Below, in pieces: positions 27,508-36,274 of a stretch of DNA of 64,000 nucleotides. Under the pieces are notes generated by a model. The model worked only from the letters and a program-made list of their open reading frames with translations, ran no database searches and had not been told where the DNA came from. This DNA is from Actinomadura rubteroloni (GTDB taxonomy: Bacteria; Actinomycetota; Actinomycetes; Streptosporangiales; Streptosporangiaceae). Each line of letters starts with the position of its first letter. Positions within the stretch are counted from its first letter, which is position 1. Location: assembly GCF_002911665.1 (NCBI RefSeq), contig NZ_MTBP01000001.1:2418001-2482000 (forward strand), read 5' to 3'. The position numbers and the translations under genes are program-made.

Positions 27508-28767
27508 GTGCCGGTGGACGAGCCGCGCGGCGGCGGACGGGCGGTGCTCGTCCTGCTCATGGTCTTCATGGCCGTCAACTTCGCCGACAAGGCGGTCCTC
27601 GGGCTGGTCGCCGACCCGATCCGCGACGACCTGCACCTGTCGGCGACCCGGTTCGGGACGATGGCGGGCGCCTTCTACCTGCTGTTCAGCCTCTCCTCGC
27701 TCGGCGTCGGGTTCCTCGGCGACCGGCTGCGCGCACGTCCGCTGCTGGCCGCGCTGGTCGTGGTGTGGTCCGCCGCGCAACTCGCCGTCCTCGCGCCCGC
27801 CGCCGGGTTCGGGCTGCTGCTGGCGACCCGCGTCGTGCTCGGCGCGGGCGAGGGCCCGGCGTTCCCGCTGGCCAACCACACCGTCTTCACCTGGTACCCG
27901 GTCGAGCGCCGGTCGCTGCCGTCCGCGCTGGTCTCGGTCGGCGGCGCGGCGGGCGCGATCCTCGGCGGGCCGCTGATCCTCGCCGTCACCGGGGCGCTCG
28001 GCTGGCGCGCGGCGTTCGGCGTGCTCGGCCTCGCGGGCGTCCTGTGGCTGCCGCTGTGGCTGCGGCGCGGCGCCGAGGGGCCCTACAGTGCCCGCGAGGA
28101 GCCGGAAGCGTCCCCGCGCGTCCCGTACCGCCGCGTCCTGCTGACCGGGACGTGGCTCGGCGGGACGTTCGCGTCGTTCACCGTCATGTGGTCGCTGGCG
28201 CTCGGGCTCACCTGGATCCCCACCTACCTCAAGGACGACGCCGGGTTCGGCGACGCGGCGGTCAGCGGCGTGATCGGGCTGCCGAGCGTGACCGGGATCG
28301 TGTTCGTCCTCGCGACCGGAACGCTCGCGCAGCGGCTCATCCGGCGCGGCGTCTCGCACCGCGCGGCGCAGGGCCTGCTCGGCGGGGCGGTCGCGGCCGT
28401 CGCCGGGGTCTGCATGCTCGGCATGACGCGGGTCGGGCCGGTCGCGCTGATGCTGCCGCTGCTGGCCGTCGCGTTCTCGGCGGGCAACGCGCAGGCGCCG
28501 CTGACGAACGCCGCGATCGCCCGCGTGTGCCCGCCGGGGCAGCGGGGCGCGGCGCTCGGCGCGTCCTACGCGGTCGCGGCGGCGGCCAGCGTCCTCGCGC
28601 CCGCCGTGACGGGCCGGATCGTGGACACGTCGGGTTTCTCACGGGCCTTCGACCTCGCGGCCGTGTTGCTGCTGGCGGGCGGGGCGGTGGCGGCGCTGAC
28701 CGTCCGGCCCGAGCGGGACGCGGTCGCGCCGGCCGTCCCCGCCGCGCCCGAACCCGCCGCCGCATGA
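27508..28767 (+). CDS. MFS transporter (anion/sugar-acid symporter-like)
   Basis: A 419-residue major facilitator with 12 predicted helices: FMAVNFADKAVLGLVADPI in helix 1, LGVGFLGDRLRARPLL (loop 2-3 motif), GAGEGPAFPLANHTVFTWYPVERRS in the helix 4-5 region, typical of the anion:cation symporter (ACS/ExuT-like) family, and ALTNAAIARVCPPGQRGAALGAS late. The GTG at 27508 follows GAGAGGAGC. The frame extends upstream through the tRNA, which is certainly non-coding. The substrate is unknown. Confidence 0.9.
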   Translation: MPVDEPRGGGRAVLVLLMVFMAVNFADKAVLGLVADPIRDDLHLSATRFGTMAGAFYLLFSLSSLGVGFLGDRLRARPLLAALVVVWSAAQLAVLAPAAGFGLLLATRVVLGAGEGPAFPLANHTVFTWYPVERRSLPSALVSVGGAAGAILGGPLILAVTGALGWRAAFGVLGLAGVLWLPLWLRRGAEGPYSAREEPEASPRVPYRRVLLTGTWLGGTFASFTVMWSLALGLTWIPTYLKDDAGFGDAAVSGVIGLPSVTGIVFVLATGTLAQRLIRRGVSHRAAQGLLGGAVAAVAGVCMLGMTRVGPVALMLPLLAVAFSAGNAQAPLTNAAIARVCPPGQRGAALGASYAVAAAASVLAPAVTGRIVDTSGFSRAFDLAAVLLLAGGAVAALTVRPERDAVAPAVPAAPEPAAA

Positions 28768-28801
28768 CTATCGGTGCAGGTCATCGGGTATCGCGAGGCC
28801 C

Positions 28802-29125
28802 ATGGACCAACGCACGGTGACGGACGAGTTCGGCAAGGCCGTCAATATGACGCCCAAAGAACTGGAACGGTGGCTCGACAGCGGCGAATCCCGGGCCGTC
28901 GGGCAGAAGGACGGCGGCGGCGAGTCGGTCGGGCACGCGTCCGGCCGCCGCATCATCGACCTGCTGCGCAAGCGGAAGGCCGAGCGCACCGACGACGACT
29001 ACGCGCACATGAACAAGGTCGTCGGGTACGTGCACCGGCACCTCGCGCAGCGGCCGTCCGGGGACGTCCGGGACACCCGCTGGCGCTACTCGCTGATGAA
29101 CTGGGGCCACGACCCGCTGAAGTGA
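28802..29125 (+). CDS. DUF3140 family protein
   Basis: A 107-residue protein matching the actinobacterial DUF3140 pattern: DEFGKAVNMTPKELERWL, GESVGHASGRRIIDLLRKR, DDDYAHMNKVVGYVHRHLAQRP and a conserved C-terminal WRYSLMNWGHDPLK. The family function is unknown; it is often described as small DNA-associated or plasmid-borne proteins. It is a single gene between an MFS gene and a convergent small membrane protein gene. Confidence 0.85.
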   Translation: MDQRTVTDEFGKAVNMTPKELERWLDSGESRAVGQKDGGGESVGHASGRRIIDLLRKRKAERTDDDYAHMNKVVGYVHRHLAQRPSGDVRDTRWRYSLMNWGHDPLK

Positions 29126-29129
29126 GCCG

Positions 29130-29426
29130 TCACAGTTTCGGCGTCGCGAAGACGTCGTGCTCGGCGAGCAGCTTGTCCAGCCGCGCCTGGTCGACGCGGC
29201 TGCTGAGCGCCAGGCCCTCCTGCTTGTCGCGGACGCACTTGGCGAGCGTGAACGTCGAGGTGATCACGTAGAGGAGGCCGATCGCGAGGAACGCCCGCAC
29301 CCAGCCGTTGACGGGCAGGTAGACGATTCCGGCGGCGACGGACACGGCGGACACGAGAAACGAGATCGCCGCCTGGACGAGGAACGCGGTGGTGTTGGCC
29401 GGCTTGACCGGCGCTGAGTTCGCCAT
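29130..29426 (-). CDS. YiaA/YiaB-family two-helix inner membrane protein
   Basis: A 98-residue protein with two pairs of hydrophobic helices (TAFLVQAAISFLVSAVSVAAGIV and WVRAFLAIGLLYVITSTFTLAK), a KCVRDKQE motif and a C-terminal cytoplasmic helix. This matches YiaA/YiaB-type small membrane proteins of unknown function. It converges with the DUF3140 gene with 4 bp between the stops. Confidence 0.8.
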   Translation of the reverse strand: MANSAPVKPANTTAFLVQAAISFLVSAVSVAAGIVYLPVNGWVRAFLAIGLLYVITSTFTLAKCVRDKQEGLALSSRVDQARLDKLLAEHDVFATPKL

Positions 29427-29534
29427 GTCGCCGAGTGTCGCGGATCGGGGCTTTCCGGTCGTGAGTACGCGTGCTCAATTCACCTACTCAAAATCCGGTT
29501 GCGGTCGCGGGCCGGTGTTCGGCAGGGTCGGCGG

Positions 29535-30758
29535 GTGCTGAGGACGAATCCGGGCTTCCGGCTGTTGTGGTGCGCCAGGACGTGCTCGTTCCTCGGCGAC
29601 GCGCTGAGTCTCGTCGCGCTTTTGCTTTTCGTCGCGTCAGGCACCGGGCGGGCGCTGTCGGTCGCGCTGCTGCTGCTCGCCGCCGAGCTGGCGCCCGCGC
29701 TGCTCGGGCCGCTGGCCGGGGTCGTCAGCGACCGTTTCGACCTGCGGAAGGTCATGGTCGGCTGCGAGCTGGCGCAGGGCGCCGTGATGCTCGTCGTGGC
29801 TCTGTGGCTGCCGCCGCTGGCGGTGCTGCTGCCGCTCGTCGCGGTGCGGGCGCTCGCGGGGCAGGTGTTCCAGCCCGCGTCCCGGGCCATGGTTCCCGCC
29901 CTGGTGGACGACCGGGACCTCGAACGCGCCAACTCCCTGGTGGGGCTCGGCACGAACGCCGGCGAGACGCTCGGACCCCTGGTCGCCGCCGGTCTGCTGC
30001 CGCTGCTCGGCATCCGGGGCGTGCTGCTGCTCGACGTCGCGACGTTCCTGGTCTCGGCCGTGCTGCTGGCCTTCCTTCCCGCCGCGCCCCGTGAGCGGCT
30101 GCCGGACGCTAACCCGTTCCGCGCGGCGCGTGCGGGGCTCGGGCACGTCCGGGCGAGCCCGCTCCTGCGCGCGGTCGTGCTCGGTTTCGTGCTGGTCGTG
30201 CTGTTCAACGGCATCGACGACGTCGCGCTCGTCTTCCTGGTGAAGGACGACCTGCACGGCGGCGACGCGGTGGTGGCCGTCGTGCTGTCCGCCGTCGGGA
30301 TCGGGCTGTTCGTCGGATACGCGGTGGTCGCGCGTGTCTCGGCGGGGGCCGCGCTGCTCGCCTTCGGGTTCGCGGTGAGCAGCCTCGGGAACCTGCTGAC
30401 GGGCTTCGCGTGGGCGGCCGGGGCGGTGTTCGCCGCGCAGGCCGCCCGGGGCGCGGGCCTCGCGGGCATGGACGTCGCGGCGAACACCCTGATCCAGCGG
30501 ACCGTCCCGGCCGACCGCCTCGGCCGCGTCTTCGGCACGTTCCACGGCGGGATCAGCGCGGCCGCCGCGCTCTCCTACATCGGCGGCGGCCTGCTGCTGG
30601 ACGCGACGTCCCCGCGCGTCGCGTTCGTCGTGGCGGGCGCGGGCGGCCTTGCCGTCACGGCGGCGACGTGGGCCGCGCTCCGGCGAGCCCGGCGCCGGGA
30701 CGGAACGCGTCCCGGTCGTCCGGGGGACGCCGAGCACGAACGACCGCGCGGAGCCTGA
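29535..30758 (+). CDS. MFS efflux-type transporter
   Basis: A 407-residue major facilitator of the drug-exporter type: RTNPGFRLLWCARTCSFLGDALS at the N-terminus, PLAGVVSDRFDLRKVMVGCELAQG (motif A region), FQPASRAMVPALVDDRDLERANSL (characteristic MFS_3 loop), QAARGAGLAGMDVAANTLIQRTVP and RVFGTFHGG. I chose the GTG at 29535 because the conserved LRTNPGFRxLW start follows at once; a start at 29499 is possible. Its last 6 codons run into a 60-bp tandem repeat. Confidence 0.9.
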   Translation: MLRTNPGFRLLWCARTCSFLGDALSLVALLLFVASGTGRALSVALLLLAAELAPALLGPLAGVVSDRFDLRKVMVGCELAQGAVMLVVALWLPPLAVLLPLVAVRALAGQVFQPASRAMVPALVDDRDLERANSLVGLGTNAGETLGPLVAAGLLPLLGIRGVLLLDVATFLVSAVLLAFLPAAPRERLPDANPFRAARAGLGHVRASPLLRAVVLGFVLVVLFNGIDDVALVFLVKDDLHGGDAVVAVVLSAVGIGLFVGYAVVARVSAGAALLAFGFAVSSLGNLLTGFAWAAGAVFAAQAARGAGLAGMDVAANTLIQRTVPADRLGRVFGTFHGGISAAAALSYIGGGLLLDATSPRVAFVVAGAGGLAVTAATWAALRRARRRDGTRPGRPGDAEHERPRGA

Positions 30759-30866
30759 TCGGCTTGTCGTCCAGCGCGGGTTGCCGGGACGCCGGGCGAA
30801 CGACCGCGCGGAGCTTGATCGGCCTGTCGTCCAGCGCGGGTTGCTGGGACACGCCGGGCACGAACG
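30739..30866. repeat. 60-bp tandem repeat, about two copies plus a remnant
   Basis: The 60-bp segments 30739-30798 and 30799-30858 are nearly identical (C/T differences in GCCTGATC/GCTTGATC, GGCTTG/GGCCTG and TGCCGG/TGCTGG), and ACGAACGAC recurs at 30861. The duplication starts at the 3' end of the MFS gene, so its first unit supplies the last six codons and stop. No gene is seen between 30759 and 31015. Confidence 0.88.
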
Positions 30867-31015
30867 ACGTCGCGGAGCCGACGTCCTGCCGATCGTGCGC
30901 GCAGGGCGGCGAGCGCCGCGCCGCGCTGGTCCTCGGCGTCCGCGCACGTGCCCCGCAGCAGGCCGGGGACGTCGCGCGCTGACCCGTGGGCGTGGGCTCG
31001 TCCGGGCGACCGGGT

Positions 31016-31714
31016 CTACCAGGGCAGCGTCCCGTTGGCGTCGAAGAAGCCGCCGGTGGGGCCGTCGCGACCGATCGACGCCATTCGGACGATGATCTCG
31101 GCCCCCTCTTCGACGCTCTGGTGCCCCTGGTTCCCGTTGAGGTCCGTGCTGGTGTAGCCCGGTTCGACCGCGTTGATCCGGAACTCGGGGAACGCCTTGG
31201 CGTACTGGACGGTGACCATGTTCAGTGCCGTCTTCGACGCCGGGTACGCGACGCCCGGATACGCGTGCGCCGGGTGGCCGGGCGTGGTGACGCTGGTCAG
31301 CGACGCGAGGCCGCTGCTGACGTTGACCACGACCGGCGCCGCCGACCGCCGCAGCAGCGGCAGGAACGCGTGGAGGACGCGGACGGGGCCGAACACGTTG
31401 GTCTCGAAGGTGTCGCGCATGATGTCGGCGGTCAGGCCGGGCGCGCCGATGATGCCGTCCTCGGTCATCTCCCACTGGGCGCCCGCGTTGTTGACCAGGA
31501 CGTCCAGGTCGCCCACGGCCGCCGCCGCGGCCTGGACGGACGCGTCGTCGGTCACGTCGATCCGGATCGGGCGGGCGCCGATCCGCTCGGCCGCGCGCCG
31601 CCCGCGCTCGGCGTCCCGGCTGCCGAGCAGGACGCTGTGCCCGGCCGCCACGAGCCGCCGCGCGGTCTCGAAGCCGAGGCCCTTGTTCGCTCCGGTGATC
31701 AGTGTCGTCGTCAT
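31016..31714 (-). CDS. Short-chain dehydrogenase/reductase
   Basis: A 232-residue classical SDR: cofactor motif TGANKGLGFETAR, NNAG (VLVNNAGAQW), the active-site Ser in VNVSSGLASL, YPASK catalytic Tyr-Lys, and VEPGYTSTDLNG. The start at 31714 places the Rossmann motif at residue 7. Divergent from an XRE/MmyB-type regulator gene with 88 bp between the starts, the usual arrangement for such pairs, so the regulator probably controls it. Confidence 0.94.
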   Translation of the reverse strand: MTTTLITGANKGLGFETARRLVAAGHSVLLGSRDAERGRRAAERIGARPIRIDVTDDASVQAAAAAVGDLDVLVNNAGAQWEMTEDGIIGAPGLTADIMRDTFETNVFGPVRVLHAFLPLLRRSAAPVVVNVSSGLASLTSVTTPGHPAHAYPGVAYPASKTALNMVTVQYAKAFPEFRINAVEPGYTSTDLNGNQGHQSVEEGAEIIVRMASIGRDGPTGGFFDANGTLPW

Positions 31715-31802
31715 GTCCACCAGCATCCGGTACATCGTTCCGGTTAGCCTGGCCCTGGCGGTACCAGGACGTTTCCGCCTGTGAGCGGGCACAGTGGAAG
31801 TC

Positions 31803-32642
31803 ATGACGGGAACCGATTTCGGGCAGGCGGTACGACGCTGGCGGGACCGGACGACGCCGTCCGCGTCCGGCCTGCCCGCCGGCGGACGCCGCCGCGCGCC
31901 CGGCCTGCGCCGCGAGGAACTCGCCCTGCTGGCCGGGATCTCGGTGGACTACCTGACCCGGCTGGAACAGGGCCGCGCCGCCCGTCCGTCCGAGCAGGTG
32001 GTGGCGGCGCTCGGCCGCGCGCTGCGGCTGACCGACGAGGAGCGCACGCATCTCTACCGCCTCGCCAGGCTCGCCCCGCCCGGCGAGGGGACGGTGCCCG
32101 TCCACATCACGCCGGGCGTCCACCGGATGCTGGACCGGCTCGCCGGGACGCCCGTCGCCGTGTCCGACGCGGCGGGGAACCTGCTGCTGGCCAACCCGCC
32201 GCACGTCGCGCTGATGGGGGAGCGGCGCGGCCGGGAGCGCAACGCGGTCTGGCGGACGTTCCTCGGCGCGGTCGGCCGCGTCCACTACACGCCGGACGCG
32301 CGCCGCGCGCTGGAGGCCGCCCAGGTCTCCGCGCTGCGGACGGCGACGCTCCGCTACCCGGCGGACCGGCGGCTGCGCCGTCTCGTCGCCGACCTGCACG
32401 CGGGCAGCGCGCGGTTCGCCGAGCTGTGGGACGCGGGGACCGTCGGACGGTACGCGGTGTCGCAGAAGACCGTGCACCATCCGCTGGCCGGCGCGATCAC
32501 GCTGGACTGCGACATGCTGCACGTCGAGAACGGCGACCTGAACGTGATCGTCTACACCGCCGAGCCGGGCACCGAGGACGCCGAACGCCTCGCGCTCCTC
32601 GGCGTCCTCGGCACGCAGGACCTCGCCGGTCAGGACGCGTAG
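31803..32642 (+). CDS. XRE-family regulator with MmyB-like ligand-binding domain
   Basis: A 279-residue protein: N-terminal helix-turn-helix (RRAPGLRREELALLAGISVDYLTRLEQGRAARPS) followed by a PAS-like MmyB/MLTR ligand-binding domain (FGNLLLANP-type core VSDAAGNLLLANPPHVALM, and LRYPADRRLRRLV, HHPLAGAITLDCDML). These regulators typically control an adjacent divergent SDR gene, as here. The 3' end overlaps the convergent DUF6221-like gene by 13 bp. Confidence 0.93.
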   Translation: MTGTDFGQAVRRWRDRTTPSASGLPAGGRRRAPGLRREELALLAGISVDYLTRLEQGRAARPSEQVVAALGRALRLTDEERTHLYRLARLAPPGEGTVPVHITPGVHRMLDRLAGTPVAVSDAAGNLLLANPPHVALMGERRGRERNAVWRTFLGAVGRVHYTPDARRALEAAQVSALRTATLRYPADRRLRRLVADLHAGSARFAELWDAGTVGRYAVSQKTVHHPLAGAITLDCDMLHVENGDLNVIVYTAEPGTEDAERLALLGVLGTQDLAGQDA

Positions 32643-33217
32643 GTTCCGAGGAGCAGCTCGCGGAGCGCGGGATCGGCCCGCGCGAGGATTCCCTCACGGG
32701 CGGCGATGTCGCGCAGGACGCGTCCCGGGGCGTGCTGGACGATTCCCCGGCCGACCTCGGGATAGACGGCGCAGCCGAACACACTCCGCCCGTCGCCGTC
32801 GAGAACGAGCCCTTGACCGTCCTGAACCTCGATTTCCTTCCAAAGGAAATCAGCGCCGCTCACGCATTCGGCTTCTTCCGCTACCGAGCGTTCTTCGTCC
32901 CAGCGCTCGCGAAGAAATCGCACGGCATCATCATCGGCGGTGATCTGACGCTGCGGAGGCCGCCACGAAGGCCGGTACCCGGGCTCGTCGGCATATCTGA
33001 AGGCGAGAAGCCGAAGGACTTCCCCGTTCGCCCGCGCCCGGACGGCCTGTCGCGTCCGATGCCACGCCGCGCCGAGCCGCGCGCACATCCTGAGGTGGCG
33101 TTCCAGCGCGTCCGGGACGGGATCGGCGTCGGCGAGGAGGTCGTCCAGGTCGTCTTCGGAGAACCGGGCATCGCGCGCCAGCAACGGATCCAGGAATCGC
33201 TCCACGACGCGGGTCAT
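32630..33217 (-). CDS. Hypothetical protein resembling DUF6221
   Basis: A 195-residue acidic protein, MTRVVERFLDPLLARDARFSEDDLDDLL at the N-terminus, ending IVQHAPGRVLRDIAAREGILARADP. The C-terminal HxxPxRVLRDIxAxxxIL element resembles DUF6221 proteins of actinobacteria, whose function is unknown. The start is one of few options; an alternative start cannot be excluded. It converges with and overlaps the XRE gene. The 160-bp gap to the acyl-CoA dehydrogenase gene holds no obvious gene. Confidence 0.65.
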   Translation of the reverse strand: MTRVVERFLDPLLARDARFSEDDLDDLLADADPVPDALERHLRMCARLGAAWHRTRQAVRARANGEVLRLLAFRYADEPGYRPSWRPPQRQITADDDAVRFLRERWDEERSVAEEAECVSGADFLWKEIEVQDGQGLVLDGDGRSVFGCAVYPEVGRGIVQHAPGRVLRDIAAREGILARADPALRELLLGTYAS

Positions 33218-33377
33218 GGGCAGAGTTTGTCAGCCCCGAGTGGATCACGGGACCGGAGTTGCGCGTCCGCGGCACAGCCGCCCCGAGCGCTTTCCGGGAT
33301 CCTTGGGCGGTCAGACATGGTGCCGGTCCGCCGCCGGTCGGGGCGGCGGACCCCATGCCGTCGGGGAAGGTCGCCGA

Positions 33378-34598
33378 ATGACGAACACCGGTTACTCGCT
33401 GGATTTGAGCGAGGACGTCCGCGAGGTCAAGCAGTGGGTGCACGAGTTCGCGCGGGACGTCATCCGCCCGGCCGCCCACGAATGGGACGAACGCGAAGAG
33501 ACGCCCTGGCCGATCATCCAGGAGGCCGCCAAAATCGGCATCTACTCCCTGGACTTCTTCGCCACCCAATGGCTGGAGCCGTCAGGCCTCGGCATCCCGG
33601 TGGCCTTCGAGGAACTCTTCTGGGGCGACGCCGGCATCGGCCTGGCGATCGTGGGAACGGGTCTGGCCGCCGCCTCCGTCGCGGCGGTGGGCACGCACGA
33701 GCAGATCGCCGAATGGGTCCCGCTGATGTTCGGGACGGCCGACGACGTGAAACTGGGCGCCTTCTGCGCGTCCGAACCCGACGCGGGCTCCGACGTGGGA
33801 TCGATCCGCACGAGAGCCGTCTACGACGAGTCCAACGACGAGTGGGTTCTGAACGGCACCAAAACGTGGGCCACGAACGGCGGCATAGCCGACGTCCATG
33901 TGGTGGTCGCCTCCGTCCATCCCGACCTGGGCAGCCGAGGCCAGGCCAGCTTCATCATCCCGCCCGGAACCCCCGGCCTGGAACAAGGCCAGAAGTTCAA
34001 GAAGCACGGCATCCGGGCGTCCCACACGGCCGAAGTCATCCTGGACGACGTGCGCATCCCCGCCCGCCTCATCGTGGGCGGCAAGGACAAGTTCGACGAG
34101 CGCATCGCCCGCGTCCGCGAAGGCAAACGCGGCCGAGGCCAAGCGGCGATGCGCACCTTCGAGTCGACCCGTCCCAGCGTGGGCGCCGAGGCCCTCGGCG
34201 TGGCGCGAGCGGCCTACGAGTACGCGCTGGAATACGCCCAGCAACGCGAGCAGTTCGGCCGCAAAATAGGCGACTTCCAAGCCGTGGCCTTCAAACTGGC
34301 CGACATGAGAATGCAGATCGACGCGGCACGCCTGATGGTCCACCGGGCCGCCTGGATGGCCCGCAACGGCAAGGACTTCGCTCACGCCGAAGGTTCTCAG
34401 GCCAAACTCCTGGCATCCGAAGTGGCCGTCCGAGTGACCGAAGAAGCCATCCAGATTCTGGGCGGCAACGGGTACACCCGCGACTACCCCGTCGAACGCA
34501 TGCACCGCGACGCCAAGATCTTCACCATTTTCGAGGGCACCAGCGAGATCCAGCGTCTCGTCATAGGCCGGACCATCACCGGCCTGCCCCTCCGCTAG
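33378..34598 (+). CDS. Acyl-CoA dehydrogenase
   Basis: A 406-residue FAD enzyme: FCASEPDAGSDVGSIRTRA (ACAD signature 1), WVLNGTKTWATNG, GQASFIIPPGTPGL, YAQQREQFGRKIGDFQAVAFKLADM and C-terminal ILGGNGYTRDYPVERMHRDAKIFTIFEGTSEIQRL with the catalytic Glu in FEGTSE. It introduces the alpha-beta double bond in acyl-CoA oxidation. Codon use differs from its neighbours, with several ATA and AAA codons, hinting at a different history. The ATG at 33378 is preceded by GGGGAAGG. No electron-transfer flavoprotein gene is nearby. Confidence 0.95.
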   Translation: MTNTGYSLDLSEDVREVKQWVHEFARDVIRPAAHEWDEREETPWPIIQEAAKIGIYSLDFFATQWLEPSGLGIPVAFEELFWGDAGIGLAIVGTGLAAASVAAVGTHEQIAEWVPLMFGTADDVKLGAFCASEPDAGSDVGSIRTRAVYDESNDEWVLNGTKTWATNGGIADVHVVVASVHPDLGSRGQASFIIPPGTPGLEQGQKFKKHGIRASHTAEVILDDVRIPARLIVGGKDKFDERIARVREGKRGRGQAAMRTFESTRPSVGAEALGVARAAYEYALEYAQQREQFGRKIGDFQAVAFKLADMRMQIDAARLMVHRAAWMARNGKDFAHAEGSQAKLLASEVAVRVTEEAIQILGGNGYTRDYPVERMHRDAKIFTIFEGTSEIQRLVIGRTITGLPLR

Positions 34599-34606
34599 TC
34601 GCTCCG

Positions 34607-34641
34607 GATTGGCCGATCGGCGCGTCGATTGGCCGTTCGGC
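34607..34641. promoter_or_regulatory. Pair of 15-bp direct repeats upstream of the esterase/two-component operon
   Basis: GATTGGCCGATCGGC (34607-34621) and GATTGGCCGTTCGGC (34627-34641) are spaced 20 bp apart, two helical turns, with one mismatch. They lie 41 bp before the carboxylesterase start and could bind the NarL-type response regulator encoded three genes on. This is inference from position only. Confidence 0.35.
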
Positions 34642-34681
34642 CAGTGCCTGCGGGAACGGCCGCGCCCGTAGCTTTCCGGGC

Positions 34682-36274
34682 ATGAGCCGACTCACCTGGG
34701 CACAGCGCCGTCCGGCGATCGTCCTCGCGACCCTGCCGCTCGCGGGGACGCTCGCCTGCGGCACCGGGACGCCACAAGCCCCGGACGCCGTCGTCCGCAC
34801 GACGGGCGGACTCGTCCGGGGCGCCGCGAGCGGCGCGGTCCTGCGCTACTACGGCGTCCCGTACGCCGCGCCGCCCACGGGCGCGCGGCGGTGGCGACCG
34901 CCCGCGCCGGTCGCGCCGTGGGCGGGCGTGCGCCCGGCGCTCCGGCCGGGCAGGCCGTGCCCGCAGGGGACCGGGGCCGGTGACGCCGAGGACTGCCTGC
35001 ACCTCGACGTGACCGTCCCCCGGACGCGTCCGGCGCGGGGCGGCAGGCCGGTGCTGGTGTGGTTGCACGGCGACGGCTTCCAGGGCGGCACCGGCAGCGA
35101 GATCGACCCGGCGCGGATGGCTGTCCGGGGAGGCGTCGCGGTCGTCTCGGTCGACTTCCGGCTGGGGATCTTCGGCCTGTTCGGCCTCCCCGGACTGCCC
35201 GGATCCGGGACGTTCACCCTCCAGGACCAGCAGGCGGCGCTGCGGTGGGTGCGGGCGAACATCGGCGCGTTCGGCGGCGACCCCCGCAACGTCACGCTGT
35301 TCGGCCAGTCCGGCGGTGCCGTGGGCGCCTGCGCGCAGCTCACCTCGCCCCCCGCGGCGGGCCTGTTCGACAAGGTGATCCTGCAGAGCGGGTCGTGCGC
35401 GGTGCGCTGGCCGGCCGGCGGCATGGGCACGGGCACCCCGGCGGGGTCGTTCTTCCGGCCCGTCGCCGACGTGGCCCGCAGCGGCGGCGCGGCGGCGCGT
35501 GCGCTCGGCTGCGCGCCCGCCGACCTGGCGTGCCTGCGCCGGGTGCCGATGACGAAGGTCCTGGCGCACAACGGTGAGTTCACCGCCGCCGCGACCGGCA
35601 CGCCCACTTTGCCGGAGGAGCCCGCCGCAGCGATCCACGCGGGCCGGTTCCACCCCGTCCCGGCGATCTCCGGCCACACGCGGGACGAGTTGACGTTCCT
35701 GGCCGCGCTGATGCGGGTCCAGGGCCTGCCGTTGGGCCGGAGGCGGTATCTCGCGCGGCTCGCCGAAGGATTCGGGACCGGGGGAGCGCGGCGCGTGGCG
35801 GCCCTCTACCCGCCGCCCGCGAAGGGCGACGCGTGGGTGCCGCTGTACCGCGCCTACGGTGACCGCATGTTCGTCTGCTCGCAGATCGAGACCGGTGACG
35901 CGTTGGCACGCCGCGTCCCCGTCTACAGCTATGAGTTCGCCGACGAGAAGGCGCCGCCCTATTCGCCGACGCCGACGGACTTCCCCGCAGGCGCCACGCA
36001 CGCCGCCGAGCTGCTCTACCTGTTCGACATCAAGGGCAAGCCCGTCGATTTCGCGGGCCGTCCGCTGACGTACACGCCGGCGCAGCGCGCCCTCGCCACC
36101 ACGATGATCGACTACTGGACGTCCTTCGCCCGCACCGGACGGCCCGGCGGCGGATGGCGGCGCGGCGGCGGCTCGTCGGAACTCGTCCTCGCCCCGGGCG
36201 CGGCGACCGCGACGGTCGACGGCGCGGCGGAGCACCGGTGCGGCTTCTGGCGCACGGTCGCCGACCGGCGATGA
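34682..36274 (+). CDS. Type-B carboxylesterase, probably exported lipoprotein
   Basis: A 530-residue alpha/beta hydrolase of the carboxylesterase/cholinesterase class: FRVRGAxxxxxxRYYGVPYAAPPTGxxRW-type N-terminus, EDCLHLDV, LVWLHGDGFQGG (oxyanion; commonly HGGGF), GGDPRNVTLFGQSGGAVGA with nucleophile Ser in GQSGG (usually GESAG), and a late HAAELLYLF His region. The N-terminus (ATLPLAGTLACG) looks like a lipoprotein signal with Cys at residue 26. The stop overlaps the ATG of the histidine kinase, so the three genes form one transcription unit. Confidence 0.88.
   Translation: MSRLTWAQRRPAIVLATLPLAGTLACGTGTPQAPDAVVRTTGGLVRGAASGAVLRYYGVPYAAPPTGARRWRPPAPVAPWAGVRPALRPGRPCPQGTGAGDAEDCLHLDVTVPRTRPARGGRPVLVWLHGDGFQGGTGSEIDPARMAVRGGVAVVSVDFRLGIFGLFGLPGLPGSGTFTLQDQQAALRWVRANIGAFGGDPRNVTLFGQSGGAVGACAQLTSPPAAGLFDKVILQSGSCAVRWPAGGMGTGTPAGSFFRPVADVARSGGAAARALGCAPADLACLRRVPMTKVLAHNGEFTAAATGTPTLPEEPAAAIHAGRFHPVPAISGHTRDELTFLAALMRVQGLPLGRRRYLARLAEGFGTGGARRVAALYPPPAKGDAWVPLYRAYGDRMFVCSQIETGDALARRVPVYSYEFADEKAPPYSPTPTDFPAGATHAAELLYLFDIKGKPVDFAGRPLTYTPAQRALATTMIDYWTSFARTGRPGGGWRRGGGSSELVLAPGAATATVDGAAEHRCGFWRTVADRR

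Noticed and set aside
30759..31015. A further small gene after the MFS transporter
   Set aside because: The open frames there only follow the tandem repeat and antisense DNA, with no start signals.
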